44,223 bases of DNA, from positions 1 to 44,223 of the forward strand of contig JAUZSQ010000098.1 in assembly GCA_030949325.1 (NCBI GenBank). The letters are read 5' to 3'. The stretch is from Sulfurovum sp. (GTDB lineage: Bacteria; Campylobacterota; Campylobacteria; Campylobacterales; Sulfurovaceae). This document shows, in pieces, positions 28,132-39,213 of the stretch. A program made the position numbers and the translations under genes. The notes beneath the pieces are model-generated. The model had not been told where the DNA came from. It worked only from the letters and a program-made list of their open reading frames with translations, and searched no databases. Numbering within the stretch: position 1 is the stretch's first letter; the number at the start of each line of letters is the position of its first letter.

Positions 28132-28330
28132 ATGCTAAGAAATACAAAGATTTCTACCATTTATTCTAGGTATTCTTTTTCTGTACAAGGTACACTATGG
28201 TTTGGTATAATGTTTCTAACTTATCCTTTTACATTTATGATGAAGTCAATGATTATTGTTAGTCTTAGCAGTTGTAGGCTTTACAATATGGTCATTCATC
28301 GGTATAATTGGCTTAGGTATTGGCAGTTGA
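28132..28330 (+). CDS. small hypothetical membrane protein, probable frameshift
   Basis: An ATG follows the higA stop codon directly. The first frame gives a hydrophobic stretch (LWFGIMFLTYPFTFMM); near 28262 the coding character moves to another frame that reads LLLVLAVVGFTIWSFIGIIGLGIGS and stops at 28330. Two membrane helices and no recognisable family. The true start may be the internal ATG near 28240, giving only the second helix. Confidence 0.45.
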
Positions 28331-28373
28331 TATTATGTGCTTTAAACCGAAAAACTAAATAAGGAAAAATAAT

Positions 28374-29074
28374 ATGCATAAGAGTTCTATCCTAAGAATG
28401 CAATGGTTTGTAGATAATTACGTCTCAAAAATATCCAAAATGGCAGTAAGGGGCGCTTTGATGGTCCGGGTGGCACATGATGTGAATGGTTCGTATAAAC
28501 ATCTTTTCACTGAACACAAATATCATTACACGGGATTGGATATGGAGAATGCGATCTACCGTTGATCATTGTTCATTCAAAATCCATACGGTTGGGATCT
28601 AATCGAAAGGCTCGAACAGTTTTTGATGTAGTGATATCAGGGCAAGCATTTGAGCATATTGAATTCTTTTGGAAAACAATGGAGGAAATGACAAGAGTTC
28701 TCAAAAAAGATGGTCTTTTATGTGTAATTGCTCCAAATGGGTTTGCTGAACACAGGTATCCAGTAGATTGTTATCGTTTTTTTACAGATGGAATGCTCTC
28801 TTTAGCCAAGTATGTCAGTATAGAGCCACTACATGCACATACTAACTGCGCACCAAATGAAAATGCTAGCGACTGGTATAGTGAAACCTGTGCCGATTCA
28901 ATATTGATAGCCCGAAAACCTTATCATGGACAAGTAAAACACCCTGATTTTAAAACCTATAAATGTGTCCCTAGCAATCAAGAACCTCTTAGAGAAGGCT
29001 TGTACCTATACCACAGAAAGAAGGGTATTAAACGGTTATGGCATAAAATAAAGAAGCGACTATTTAGAGAATAA
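28374..29074 (+). CDS. class I SAM-dependent methyltransferase, at least two frameshifts
   Basis: AAGGA precedes the ATG at 28374. The N-terminal part reads LRMQWFVDNYV and then DVNGSYKHLFTEHKYHYTGLDME, matching the region after the SAM-binding glycine motif and the acidic loop; the glycine motif itself (expected LDVGS) is garbled near 28450-28480. Near 28565 and 28612 the frame changes, with QNPYGWDLIE in between, and the rest reads FDVVISGQAFEHIEFFWKTMEEMTRVLK, the post-SAM motifs, to the end. The target is unknown; glycan-cluster methyltransferases look like this. It sits in the repeat-flanked islet. Confidence 0.75.
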
Positions 29075-29122
29075 GCATTGTCTAGTATTGCCAAACATGA
29101 AATAGTTGAAGCCACATATATA

Positions 29123-29149
29123 CATTCCCACCAAGATGCTAGGAACGAG
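29123..29149. repeat. half copy of the type B REP-like palindrome
   Basis: CATTCCCACC...GGAACGAG resembles the right half of the unit at 27086-27113. Together with the cluster at 26925-27317 it brackets higBA, the membrane protein and the methyltransferase. The rest of the gap from 29075 to 29224 holds A/T-rich DNA and the glyA promoter. Confidence 0.5.
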
Positions 29150-29224
29150 CTAAAATAACCCTAAATAACCCTATTTTTAGTGTAAATTGGCTATAAATAC
29201 GTTTATATTATACAAGGATACCTT

Positions 29225-30475
29225 ATGAGCTATGCTATTGAAACATTTGACCCAGAGATTTATCAAGCGATTGAAAATGAGAGAGCGAGACAAACTGACC
29301 ATTTGGAGATGATTGCCTCTGAAAACTTTACACTTCCTGCTGTGATGGAAGCGATGGGTTCTGTTTTTACCAATAAGTATGCTGAGGGTTATCCTTATAA
29401 GCGTTATTATGGTGGTTGTGAGTATGCTGATGTGGTTGAGCAATTGGCTATTGATAGAGCGTGTAAACTTTTTAACTGTAATTTTGCCAATGTACAACCC
29501 CATTCAGGTTCTCAAGCCAATGGAGCTGTCTATGCAGGACTGATTAAAGCTGGAGAGAAAATCTTGGGTATGGATTTGAGCCACGGTGGACACTTGACAC
29601 ATGGAAGTAAGCCAAGTTTTTCAGGTAAAAACTACTCTTCGTTTACCTATGGTGTGGAGCTTGATGGGCGTATCAATTATGAGGAAGTACTTCGTATTGC
29701 AAAAACAGTGAAACCTAAGATTATCGTCTGTGGTGCATCTGCGTATGCAAGAGAAATTGATTTCAAAAAGTTTAGAGAGATTGCTGATGAAGTGGGAGCG
29801 ATTTTATTTGCTGATATTGCCCATATCGCAGGACTTGTTTGTGCCAATGAGCATCCAAGCCCTTTTCCTCATGCACATGTGGTCACAACTACGACACACA
29901 AAACCTTAGCAGGACCTCGTGGTGGAATGATAATGACCAATGACGAAGCCATTGCCAAAAAGATTAATTCTGCGATTTTCCCAGGGCTTCAAGGTGGACC
30001 ATTGGTACATGTGATTGCAGCGAAGGCTGTAGGCTTCAAATATAACCTATCTCCTGAGTGGAAAGACCATGCAAAACAAGTCAAAGCCAATGCCTCTACA
30101 CTTGCCGAAGTGTTGATAGGTCGTGGTTATGATGTGGTTTCTGGTGGTACAGACAATCACCTTGTGCTTGTCTCATTTTTGGACAAAGACTTTTCGGGAA
30201 AAGATGCTGACAAAGCTTTGGGTAACGCAGGAATTACGGTCAATATGAATACTGTCCCAGGGGAGACTAGAAGTCCCTTTGTCACTTCTGGTGTGCGTAT
30301 TGGTTCTCCTGCTTTGACAAGTAGAGGCATGAAAGAAAAAGAATTTGAAATCATTGCCAATAAAATTGCTGATGTGCTTGATGATGTGACCAATACAGAG
30401 CTTCATACGGCTATCAAAGCAGAGATGAAAATCTTGGCACAAGACTTTGTGATTTATGAGAAAGCGATTTTTTAG
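29225..30475 (+). CDS. glyA: serine hydroxymethyltransferase
   Basis: GlyA is the PLP enzyme that interconverts serine and glycine while charging tetrahydrofolate. The intact 416-residue protein shows [49 protein letters not shown], and the PLP lysine in [19 protein letters not shown] lies 7 bases upstream, preceded by TATTAT-like -10 sequence near 29203. Start of the long plus-strand run that continues to the histidine kinase. Confidence 0.96.
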   Translation: MSYAIETFDPEIYQAIENERARQTDHLEMIASENFTLPAVMEAMGSVFTNKYAEGYPYKRYYGGCEYADVVEQLAIDRACKLFNCNFANVQPHSGSQANGAVYAGLIKAGEKILGMDLSHGGHLTHGSKPSFSGKNYSSFTYGVELDGRINYEEVLRIAKTVKPKIIVCGASAYAREIDFKKFREIADEVGAILFADIAHIAGLVCANEHPSPFPHAHVVTTTTHKTLAGPRGGMIMTNDEAIAKKINSAIFPGLQGGPLVHVIAAKAVGFKYNLSPEWKDHAKQVKANASTLAEVLIGRGYDVVSGGTDNHLVLVSFLDKDFSGKDADKALGNAGITVNMNTVPGETRSPFVTSGVRIGSPALTSRGMKEKEFEIIANKIADVLDDVTNTELHTAIKAEMKILAQDFVIYEKAIF

Positions 30476-30483
30476 GCTTTCTT

Positions 30484-30978
30484 ATTAAAATTTTTGATTT
30501 AGAATTTAATACAGATGCTTATTATATTAAAAGAGCTACGATTGTTGAAAAGATAGCTTTTAATAATCGTACTTTTTATGCCAAGTTTGAGCGTATAGAT
30601 GAAGCTCTTACCCCTTTGGTCTTGCAACAACATCATGACAAAGATTATACGATTGCACTACCATTACTGCACAATAATCGTACACAATATTTGCTTATTG
30701 AATATAAAGGTGAAGCCTATCAACGCTTTTATCATCTCATCCAACAGCTCTTTAAAAGTCTTTCTCTGTCTGAATATACTATCTATCAAGGCAAAACTAT
30801 TCAACGCCTACAAGTCTTTATCAAAGTCGATAACCTTAGCCTAGAAGATGCAGATACACAAGTACAAATCCTCTCTAACGCACTCAAAGAAAAGATGGAT
30901 AGCCAATGGAAAGCCCTCCCTTCACTCTCCTTACCTGATGCCTACAATATCGTTACCCTACCCTATAAAGCACTCTAG
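30484..30978 (+). CDS. DUF1882-type conserved protein
   Basis: About 164 residues, soluble, with YYIKR and GRxFYxKFERI-like patterns near the start, LLIEYKGEAYQRFYHL in the middle and LPDAYNIVTLPYK at the end, which I recognise as the epsilonproteobacterial DUF1882 family found behind glyA. Its function is unknown. Homology extends upstream to an ATT codon at 30484 (ATTAAAATTTTTGAT), with AGG about 7 bases before it; no ATG or GTG fits. Either ATT is used or an ATG has been misread. It lies 8 bases after glyA and 8 before the RND gene. Confidence 0.7.
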   Translation: MKIFDLEFNTDAYYIKRATIVEKIAFNNRTFYAKFERIDEALTPLVLQQHHDKDYTIALPLLHNNRTQYLLIEYKGEAYQRFYHLIQQLFKSLSLSEYTIYQGKTIQRLQVFIKVDNLSLEDADTQVQILSNALKEKMDSQWKALPSLSLPDAYNIVTLPYKAL

Positions 30979-30986
30979 GTCTTAGC

Positions 30987-33900
30987 ATGTTTGAAAAAAT
31001 ACTACGATTTTTTATTCATAATAGTCGCTTAAATTACCTGCTTTTTGTTTTGGTTTTTATCACAGGGGTGATACTCTATATGAAGACACCCAAAGAGATA
31101 TTTCCTTCCTTTGAACTAGATATGATTTCTGTCAATGGGCATTATAATGGGGCTTCTATTGATATGCTCAATCACATGGCAGTCAAAGAGATAGAATCAG
31201 GACTCAAAAATATTGATGGTATAGAGAAGATGTCCACTATCATTTCAGCAGGGAAGTTTACCATTGTCTTGGAGCTAGAAAAGCGTGTCAACAAATATAA
31301 TATCGCTGAGAAAGTCCAAGCTGTGGTGAGCCTCATGAAAGCGTATTTACCCTCTGATATGGATGAGCCTACGGTCAATGTCTTGGATATTAAACGTAAT
31401 CTGATGAGAATTGCTATTTCTTCGCATACACGCTCTCATGGGGAGTTAATCGTTGCAGGAGATAGACTTAAAGAACAGATAAACCATCTCAAAAATATTG
31501 CAGAAGTCGAACTCTTTGGTAATTCTGAACTTTATTATGATATTCGTCTTCACAATGATAAGATACAAGTCTTGGGACTCGATGAAAACGCTGTCATCTC
31601 AGCACTCTTGGGACTCTCCTACATCTTCCCCATTGGGACTATCGATGACCAAGCCCAAGGGACACTACTTTATCTCTACTTATAATGGTGCCAAAGATGC
31701 ACAAGAGATGCTCAATACCCAAATTAAAGTTTTGGATAAGGTACTGTATCTCAAAGATATAGCCACTGTAGAAAAACGCTATGAAGATACCTCAACACTC
31801 TATTCTATAGACAGTAAACATGCCGTAGATTTGTCTGTCAAGCAAAGTAATGTAGGCAATGCACTAGAACTTGCCAAAGCCATTACCCTGCTTGTAGAAA
31901 AAGCCAATATCAGCCATCAAGACATAGAGTATACGATTCATGACAATAAATCTGTAGCGATTAAAGACCGTCTTAATATTGTAATATCGAATATTTTATT
32001 GGGTATCGTTCTTATCTCTTTGCTTGTGGCATTGCTTATTAATTCACGGATGTCTTTGATTATTACCTTGGGTATTCCTACTTCGTTTGTAATGGGTGCT
32101 TCGTACCTTTATATTGCAGGGTATTCTATCAATATGATTTCTCTTATAGGCGTATTGATTGCCTTGGGGATTATCGTCGATGATGCTATAGTCGTCAGTG
32201 AAAATATACAGCAACATATCGAAGATGGACTCAGCCCACAAGAAGCCTCCGTCATTGGTGCGAAAGAGATGTTTAAGCCTGTGACGATTGCTTCAATGAC
32301 GACCCTCTTTGCTTTTATCCCTGCGTTGATGATGTCTGGTACGATGGGAGAAGTGATACGGCTCATTCCTATTGCTGTGGCTGTGTTGGTCTTGGCTTCA
32401 CTGGTGGAGTCCTTTCTCTTCTTGCCTATTCATGCCTCTCACCTACTCAAAAAAAACCAAAAAAGCACTTCATGGAAAGGCGTAAACCGTATCTATAGTT
32501 GGATTATTCATTTCTTTATCCATTATAAAAAAACTTTTTTCCTGCTTTTTATACTCTTGGTGCCTTTGGCTATCGTCATGGGTATGAAGGCTAGTAAATT
32601 TCAAATGTTCCCTCACTTTGATGCCAGTACTATCAAGATTACACTCAAAGCACCTGTCAACAGTAGCACAGAAGAGACAATGGCATACCTCAAAACCATA
32701 GAAACAGCCTTATTTTTGGCTAAGAAAGCATTTTCTATTGCCCATATCACCTCTGTAGCAGGATGGAGAAAAGATGCTTCGGGTAATTCAGAGACCTATC
32801 CCTATGTAGGACAGATGACCATTGAACTAGAAAAGCTCAAAGCACAAAATATACTCGACCAATATATTACCCCTTTTTTGAGCTTTTATTATGACAAAGA
32901 AGGGCGTACACGAGAAGAGAAATCCGTGGTCATCGCTCAAAAACTCCGTCTTTTTCTCCAAGAACACGAGTATAAAAAACGCTATGGCTTAAGTGACCTT
33001 GCTATTGTAGAACGTAAAGTAGGACCTATTAAATCTGACCTCAAGATAGGATTTGTCTCTGAGGATAATCAAAAGATTATGGCATTTACCGATAAAATAA
33101 AAACGGTACTCAAGAACCTTGAAGGTGTTGTCTCCGTAAGTGACTCTATGAACTATGGCAAAGAAGAAATCAAACTACAAGTCAATGCCTATGGAGAGTC
33201 TTTGGGATTTAATGAACAAAAGCTAGGGCTACTATTGTCAAACTTTTATTTGGAAAGACGATTAGGATTTTCCTTTGACAGTAGCCATCTTCTTTCACTC
33301 AAAATCCAATCTTTGCACAAAGATTCTCTCTCAAAGTTTAAGAACTTACAAGTCAAAATTGATGACAATCGTTTTGTACGACTGCAAGAGATAGTCCATT
33401 TTCATACCATCAAATCTTTTGAGAAAATTATCAAAGATGCAGGAGAAAAACATTTTTATGTCTATGCCAATGTCGATGCCAAGAAGCTCACAGCCACAGA
33501 GACGCTAAGTCTTTTAGATGACCTACTCAGCCAAGCCAAAGACTCTGGTATCAAAATCATCCTCAAAGGCGAAGAAGAAAAGAAAAAGGAACTCAAATCA
33601 GATATGCTCACAGCCTCAGCTGTGGCTATGCTACTGATTTTACTCTCCCTACTCTACCTCTTTAACTCTTTTAGAGAAACCTTTATGATGATGTCGGTCA
33701 TTCCCTTTGCCTTTTTGGGAGTTATTATGGGACATTTGTTACTAGGTATCAATCTTTCTATGCCTTCTATCATTGGTATGCTAGGTCTCTCTGGTGTGGT
33801 CATCAATGATGGTATTATTATGATACTAAACCTCAAAAAAGCACAAAATATGGATGAAATATTTTTCTATGCCTCCAAAAGGTTTAGACCTATTATGCTC

Positions 33901-34080
33901 ACTTCCATTACCACACTCATAGGACTAGGTTCCTTGGTATTCTTTCCTACAGGACAAGCCACTATTTTTCAACCTATGGCTATTTCTTTGGCTTTTGGAT
34001 TGGCATGGGGTACGGTACTCAATTTACTCTATCTTCCTGTACTTTATACAATAATCAACCAAAAAAGATTGGGGATATGA
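30987..34080 (+). CDS. RND-family efflux transporter permease (AcrB-like), one frameshift
   Basis: A proton-driven inner-membrane pump of about 1030 residues with the two-fold RND plan: TM1, a large periplasmic loop, TM2-6, a second loop, TM8-12. TM4 carries IIVDDAIVVSENI with the paired aspartates of the proton relay. In TM10 (GVVINDGIIMILN) the usual lysine of AcrB-type pumps is not seen. The frame breaks near 31655: CCC in place of CC, which repaired reads DDQAKGHYFISTYNGA. No membrane-fusion protein or TolC-like gene is adjacent, so partners must be elsewhere or it works alone. Substrate unknown. Confidence 0.87.
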
Positions 34081-34086
34081 TATAAT
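34081..34086 (+). promoter_or_regulatory. -10 element before the SPOR-domain gene
   Basis: TATAAT begins at the base after the RND stop codon and lies 34 bases before the ATG at 34120, which has TAGGAG 11 bases upstream. It may give separate transcription of the SPOR-trpE-aroE part of the run. Confidence 0.5.
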
Positions 34087-34119
34087 TATTTTTAAAATAT
34101 TCGTAGGAGATATACCTGT

Positions 34120-34960
34120 ATGAACAATGAGCATAGCAACGATCATAACCTTCCTGACCTCATTGCTGAGGTACCCACACCAGCACCTAGCAAACCCAAA
34201 AGCCCTTTAACTATTTTTGCACTGGTCATTATTATACTTGTTTTGGCGATTATTTTTAGTAAAAATTTACTCAAATCACCTCAAGATGCTGACCTACTCT
34301 TAGAAGACAATAGTAGTAGCTATATTGCCCCAGAATTACAAGTACAATCTTTTAATCCCAATCAAGAAGAAGATGATGAGACAGAATTGGTCAAAGCACC
34401 ATCAAATTTTAGTCAAATGATAGAAAATAGAGCAGAAAACGCCTATAGAAAAAATGACTAGTATTTCAATGCCAAGAGAACCTGCCCTCGACGATACATC
34501 TGTCAAAGAAGCCTTAGCCCCTACTATTGATGAGAGTAATACCACAAAAACAGTCACAGAAGAAGTCAAAACCATTACCCATAGGATACAAGCCAAAGTA
34601 GAAGAAGTAAAAGAAGTAGAAAAAACAGTAAAAAAAGAAGAAATCGTAGTCAAAAAGGTCATCCCTAAACCTACACCCAAACCCATAGTCAAAAAAGCTG
34701 TACCTATCACAAAAACCACTACGCCTGCTAGCACAGATAAAACGTACTTTATTCAAGTAGGTGCATTTAAAAATACACCAAGTAAACGTTTGCTGTCTGT
34801 CATTAGTAGTTCTGGATTCAAGTATCAGATGAGTCCTATCAATCGTGCAGGAACCAAGAAGTTACTTATCGGACCTTATCAAAGTAAAGCACAAGTCAAT
34901 CAAGCATTGGGTATTGTCAAGTCTCGTATTAACAAAAGTGCTTTTGTGATAAGCAAATAA
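34120..34960 (+). CDS. SPOR-domain protein (FtsN/DedD-like), one frameshift
   Basis: About 279 residues: a short cytosolic N-terminus, one membrane helix (LTIFALVIIILVLAIIF), a long low-complexity periplasmic linker rich in Glu, Lys and Pro (PKPTPKPIVKK), and a C-terminal SPOR domain (TYFIQVGAFKNTPS to KLLIGPYQSKAQ) that binds denuded peptidoglycan at the division site. The frame breaks near 34451 where six A stand for five, so AYRKMTSISM is the joined reading. It is followed after 2 bases by trpE. Confidence 0.85.
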
Positions 34961-34962
34961 TC

Positions 34963-36370
34963 ATGCATAAAACCTATCTCTTTGACCAATATACACCTGT
35001 CGCACTCTATGGTAAAATCAAAGCACTTTTTCCTACAGAGATTACCATGCTTTTTGAATCTGTGGTCAATAGCAGTGAGGGGAACTTCTCTTTTATTACT
35101 ATCGGTGCGAAAGAGCGTTTGAACTATAAAGATAAAACCACTACCTATACCGATGTAAAGGGTACTACACAGATACTTTCCCAAGACCCTTTTAGCTTCT
35201 TGAAAACCTATTACCAAGATATTGATAAAGCACTCTATAAAGAAAAGGCTTCTGAGCTAGGTTTCTCTTTTTGTCGATGGCTTTATTGGTTTTATTGGCT
35301 ATGATATGGTCAAAGTCTTTGAACCTACACTAGAAGAAAGTATGGATACGCTTCTTGACCCTCTGAATACTCCAGACCTTGACCTTGTACGTCCGGGGAT
35401 TATTATTGCCTATTCTCACAAGTCTGCCAAACTCACACTCTTGCTCAATGATGAACGTAGGACTTCAGATTTTGTAGCGATTGAAAGTCTCTTAGATGCA
35501 CCTTCTACTCCTACTCCTCTCAAAGCTGTGAAGCTCGAAGGAGAAGGTAGCTTTAGTATTGATGAAGCACGTTTCAAAACACTCGTCGATGAATCCAAAG
35601 AAGATATACGTTCCGGTGATATTTTTCAAATCTTACTCTCCAATCGCTATACCCAAAAAGGGCAGATAGACCCTCTAAGCTTTTACCGTGTATTGCGTTC
35701 TAAAAATCCTTCTCCTTACCTCTTCTTACTCGACTATGAGCACTTTTCTATCTGTGGTTCTAGCCCTGAAGTGATGGTACGTTTGAGCGACAATGAAATA
35801 CTACTGCGTCCCATAGCAGGTACACGTAAACGAGGGAAGAATGCCAAACGAGACAAAGAACTAGAGCTTGAAATGTTGGCAGACCCCAAAGAATGTGCCG
35901 AACATCTCATGCTCATAGACCTAGGACGCAATGATGTAGGACGTGTCGCCCAAACAGGTACGGTCAAAGTCACAGATATGATGCGTGTTGAAAAGTATTC
36001 TCATGTGATGCACATGGTCTCTGATGTCCAAGCACAGCTAGAAGAAGGCAAAGATATGTTTGACCTCTTTTCGGCTACCTTTACCGCAGGAACCATGACA
36101 GGCGCTCCTAAAATAGAAGCCATGAAACGCATTGCCCAATATGAAGGACTCAAAAGAGGTTTTTATTCTGGTTCTGTGGGCTATTTTGCCTTTGATGGTA
36201 ATATGGATTCTTCTATTGCCATTCGTACCTCACTTATCCAAAAAGACCGTATCACCTTACAAGCAGGAGCAGGTATTGTAGCTGATTCTGTACCCGAACT
36301 CGAATACCTCGAAGTCAAAAATAAACTAGCAGCATTACTCGCCACTCTCAAAGAGATGCAAGACCTCTAA
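34963..36370 (+). CDS. trpE: anthranilate synthase component I (TrpE), one frameshift
   Basis: TrpE makes anthranilate from chorismate for tryptophan synthesis. The N-terminal domain has MLFESVVNSSEGNFSFI, matching the tryptophan-binding LLES element; the chorismate-binding domain has CGSSPEVMV, RPIAGTRKRG, LIDLGRNDVGRV, AGTMTGAPKIEAM and QAGAGIVADS. About 468 residues. The frame breaks near 35265, where five T stand for four; repaired it reads FSFVDGFIGFIGYDMVKVFE. No trpG is adjacent. The feedback element favours TrpE over the related PabB. Confidence 0.88.
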
Positions 36371-36379
36371 AGGAACACT

Positions 36380-37179
36380 ATGACTCAAGAAATTTTTGCC
36401 CTCTTTGGGAACCCTGTATCGCATTCCAAATCTCCTTTGATGCATAATCTTGCCTTTAGGGGCTTGGCATATCCTGCTTCTTATACACGCTATAGACTCG
36501 AAGAGGGAGCAAGGCTTAGAGAGACATTTTTTTAGGCTTGGACTTAAGGGCATTAATATTACCGTACCTCATAAGCAGTCTGCCTTTGAGGCCTGTGATG
36601 TACTTGACCCCTTTGCACAAAAGATTGGGGTAGTCAATACCATTGTAGAAAAAGAAGGAAAGCTCTATGGATACAATACCGATGCCCCTGGGTTTCTCAA
36701 AGCCATTGCAGAATTTAAAGCCGTAAAGTCCGTACTCTTTTTAGGCGCAGGAGGCACAGCACAAGCGACTTCGAGTATCTTGCGTGATGAGGGCTATGAA
36801 GTCACCTTACTCAACCGTAGTCCACAACGCCTAGAAAAATACAAAGCCGATGGATTTGAGACCTATACCTTTGAAGACTTTGTACCCAAAGCCTATGACC
36901 TCATCATCAATATGACCTCAGCAGGACTAGAAGATGAAGAGTCTCCCTGCACCCAAAGCACTACTAGACATACTCATACCCCAAACCAAAGCCTGTGTCG
37001 ATGTCATCTATGGCAAAGAAACACCTTTTCTCAAACTTGCCAAGTACTATGATAAGCCTACTAAAGAAGGCTCAGATATGTTACTCTATCAAGGGATTAT
37101 TGCTTTTGAGTATTTTACGGCTCATCGCTACAGTTTTAAGCAGATAAAACCCTATATGCAAAGAGCCTTTACGCTATGA
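36380..37179 (+). CDS. aroE: shikimate dehydrogenase, two frameshifts
   Basis: AroE reduces 3-dehydroshikimate with NADPH. The start MTQEIFALFGNPVSHSKSPLMHN is the substrate-binding element with the SxS pair; then INITVPHK with the catalytic lysine, NTDAPGF, LFLGAGGTAQA (nucleotide-binding glycine loop) and NRSPQR. Breaks are near 36533 (seven T for six, ETFFRLGLKG when repaired) and near 36945, where GAGAG seems shortened to GAG before SLPAPKALLD. About 266 residues. AAAGGA precedes the ATG at 36380. It overlaps the cytochrome gene by 4 bases and sits after trpE, both being chorismate-linked. Confidence 0.9.
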
Positions 37180-38504
37180 AAAAGTCTTGGCTTATCTCGC
37201 TTGTTATCTCTAGCATGATAATCATAGGGGTAGTCATAAGTATGAATCTACCCAAGATACTGCCCTATTATGCACAACTTAGCCAAGTGCGTGTAGGACT
37301 AGATGTGGATGTGCAACCTTTGGCACAAAAGTCTGCCCATTTTGTAGGTTCAGATAGCTGTAAAACCTGCCATGAAGCAGAACATCATGATTGGAAAAGC
37401 TCTTTGCATTCTAAGATGATTCAAGATATACAAAAAGACCCCTCCGCTGTCATAGCAGACTTTAGTACCCTGCCTTTGGATGCTGATTTTACGCTCAAAG
37501 AAGCCGTGTATAGTATTGGTTCTAAGTTCAAACAACGCTATATGATACCTGCGACTATCAATGGCTCAGAAGACTTTAGGTTAGGCAATTACCAATGGAA
37601 TGCAGAAACCCATAAATGGCAGAACTTCAAACCCTATAAATATTGGTATAAAGATGCCTATCCAGCTGATAATAAAACCTTTCCTACCTCTAATGCCTGT
37701 GATGGTTGTCACTTTACAGGCTATATGTCCACACAAAAACGTGTAGAACCCTCTATCTCCTGTGAGAGTTGTCATGGACCTGCCAGTCAACATGTCAAAG
37801 ACCCTCAAAGTCCTATCTTTAAAGCCTCACTCTCAGACCCTATACGAAGCAATGAAGTCTGCTTACAGTGCCACATGAGAAACCGAGATATACGCCTTAC
37901 ACAAAAAGACACGCAGGTCAAAGACTTATGGATGTCTGCTAAGGATTATCCTTTAGGCTATGAAGCAGGATTACCTCTAAAACAATATAAATTACCTGCT
38001 CCTTTTACCCCCAATCAAGAGAGCAAAGAGTTTTGGCCCAATGGTGCCGCCAAGAAGAACCGTACCCAAGGCAATGAATATGTACAAGATGCAATGTACC
38101 AACATGGTATCACTTGTATCAACTGCCATAACCCACATAAACTAAGTAATACAGCCCAAAAACCCGAAGGAAATGATGCTTGTATGAAGTGCCACAGTAT
38201 GGGTTCACTCATAGGTCCTCATCAAAATACCCTAGAAGAGCATACCATGCATAAGGCTGACTCCAAAGGCTCACAATGTATAGAATGCCACATGCCAAAG
38301 ACTGCCAAGCATACGGGTAAATCGCCCTATACGGTGCGTTCGCATCGCTTTCGTTTTACCTATCCCTCTGAGACCAAGGCGTACAATATGCCCCCTCAAA
38401 CCAATGCCTGTTATAGCTGTCACCAAGACCAAAGCCTAGAAAACCTACAAAAAGATTTGCTCTCATGGGGTAGAGTAGGATGGGATGCGTTTATATTCAA
38501 TTAA
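37176..38504 (+). CDS. membrane-anchored eight-haem c-type cytochrome
   Basis: An intact 442-residue protein with an N-terminal membrane helix (about residues 5-23) and eight CxxCH haem sites: CKTCH, CDGCH, CESCH, CLQCH, CINCH, CMKCH, CIECH and CYSCH. The first (SCKTCHEAEHHDW) and third (SCESCHGPASQHV) are in the context typical of cytochrome c554-related multihaem proteins. Eight haems also suit hydroxylamine-oxidoreductase-like and tetrathionate-reductase-like enzymes, but none of their diagnostic residues could be confirmed. Likely role is periplasmic electron transfer or reduction of a small N or S compound. It overlaps aroE (ATGA), an unrelated partner. Confidence 0.85.
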   Translation: MKKSWLISLVISSMIIIGVVISMNLPKILPYYAQLSQVRVGLDVDVQPLAQKSAHFVGSDSCKTCHEAEHHDWKSSLHSKMIQDIQKDPSAVIADFSTLPLDADFTLKEAVYSIGSKFKQRYMIPATINGSEDFRLGNYQWNAETHKWQNFKPYKYWYKDAYPADNKTFPTSNACDGCHFTGYMSTQKRVEPSISCESCHGPASQHVKDPQSPIFKASLSDPIRSNEVCLQCHMRNRDIRLTQKDTQVKDLWMSAKDYPLGYEAGLPLKQYKLPAPFTPNQESKEFWPNGAAKKNRTQGNEYVQDAMYQHGITCINCHNPHKLSNTAQKPEGNDACMKCHSMGSLIGPHQNTLEEHTMHKADSKGSQCIECHMPKTAKHTGKSPYTVRSHRFRFTYPSETKAYNMPPQTNACYSCHQDQSLENLQKDLLSWGRVGWDAFIFN

Positions 38505-38515
38505 CCTTCACTTAT

Positions 38516-38521
38516 TATAAT
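38516..38521 (+). promoter_or_regulatory. -10 element for the two-component system
   Basis: TATAAT lies 39 bases before the response-regulator ATG at 38560, which has AAGGAG 9 bases upstream. The 55-base gap after the cytochrome gene contains no clear terminator. Confidence 0.55.
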
Positions 38522-38559
38522 AGATTCTATAGATACCACAGATAAAGGAGTCTCATTTT

Positions 38560-39213
38560 ATGATAAATATATTGATGATTGAAGATGACCCAGAGTTTGC
38601 AGAGCTACTCATTGAGTACCTTGCACAGTATGATATAAAAGTGACCAACTTTGAAGACCCTTATTTAGGGCTAAGTGCTGGAGTCAAAAAATATGACTTA
38701 CTCATACTCGACCTTACGCTTCCTGGCATGGATGGATTGGAAGTCTGTGAAGAAGTGATGCGTAAATATGACATTCCTGTCATTATCTCTTCTGCACGTT
38801 CTGATATAAACGACAAGGTAGAAGCCCTTGATATTGGAGCAGATGACTACCTCCCCAAACCCTATGACCCCAAAGAAATGTATGCACGAATCATGTCCTT
38901 GCTCAGACGCTATTCCAAATCTAAAAATAGTGCCTTCTCAGCACTCAAAAGTGATTTTGAGCTCAAAGGGGATACGCTTTATTTCAAAACCCAAGCACTC
39001 ACTCTCACCCCTGCAGAGTTTGAAGTACTACACTTATTGGTCAAAAATCAAGGTATTACCCAATCACGAGAACAAATCATCAATACAGCAGGAAATATGA
39101 GTATAGATTCACAAGGTAAAAGCCTTGATGTTATCATCTCCAAAATCCGTACCAAGATTGGAGACAATAAACGTATCCAAGCAGTCCGTGGTGTGGGCTA
39201 TAAACTGGTATGA
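38560..39213 (+). CDS. OmpR-family response regulator (ArsR-type)
   Basis: A 217-residue regulator. The receiver domain shows IEDDPEF (acidic pocket), the phosphorylated Asp in LLILDLTLPGMDG, the SSARSD Thr/Ser position and the KPYDPKE lysine. The C-terminal winged helix is recognisable by LTPAEFEVLHLL and the RTKIGD...AVRGVGYKLV ending. It overlaps the kinase gene by four bases. Homologues in Helicobacter and Campylobacter respond to acid or temperature; the signal here is unknown. Confidence 0.9.
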   Translation: MINILMIEDDPEFAELLIEYLAQYDIKVTNFEDPYLGLSAGVKKYDLLILDLTLPGMDGLEVCEEVMRKYDIPVIISSARSDINDKVEALDIGADDYLPKPYDPKEMYARIMSLLRRYSKSKNSAFSALKSDFELKGDTLYFKTQALTLTPAEFEVLHLLVKNQGITQSREQIINTAGNMSIDSQGKSLDVIISKIRTKIGDNKRIQAVRGVGYKLV

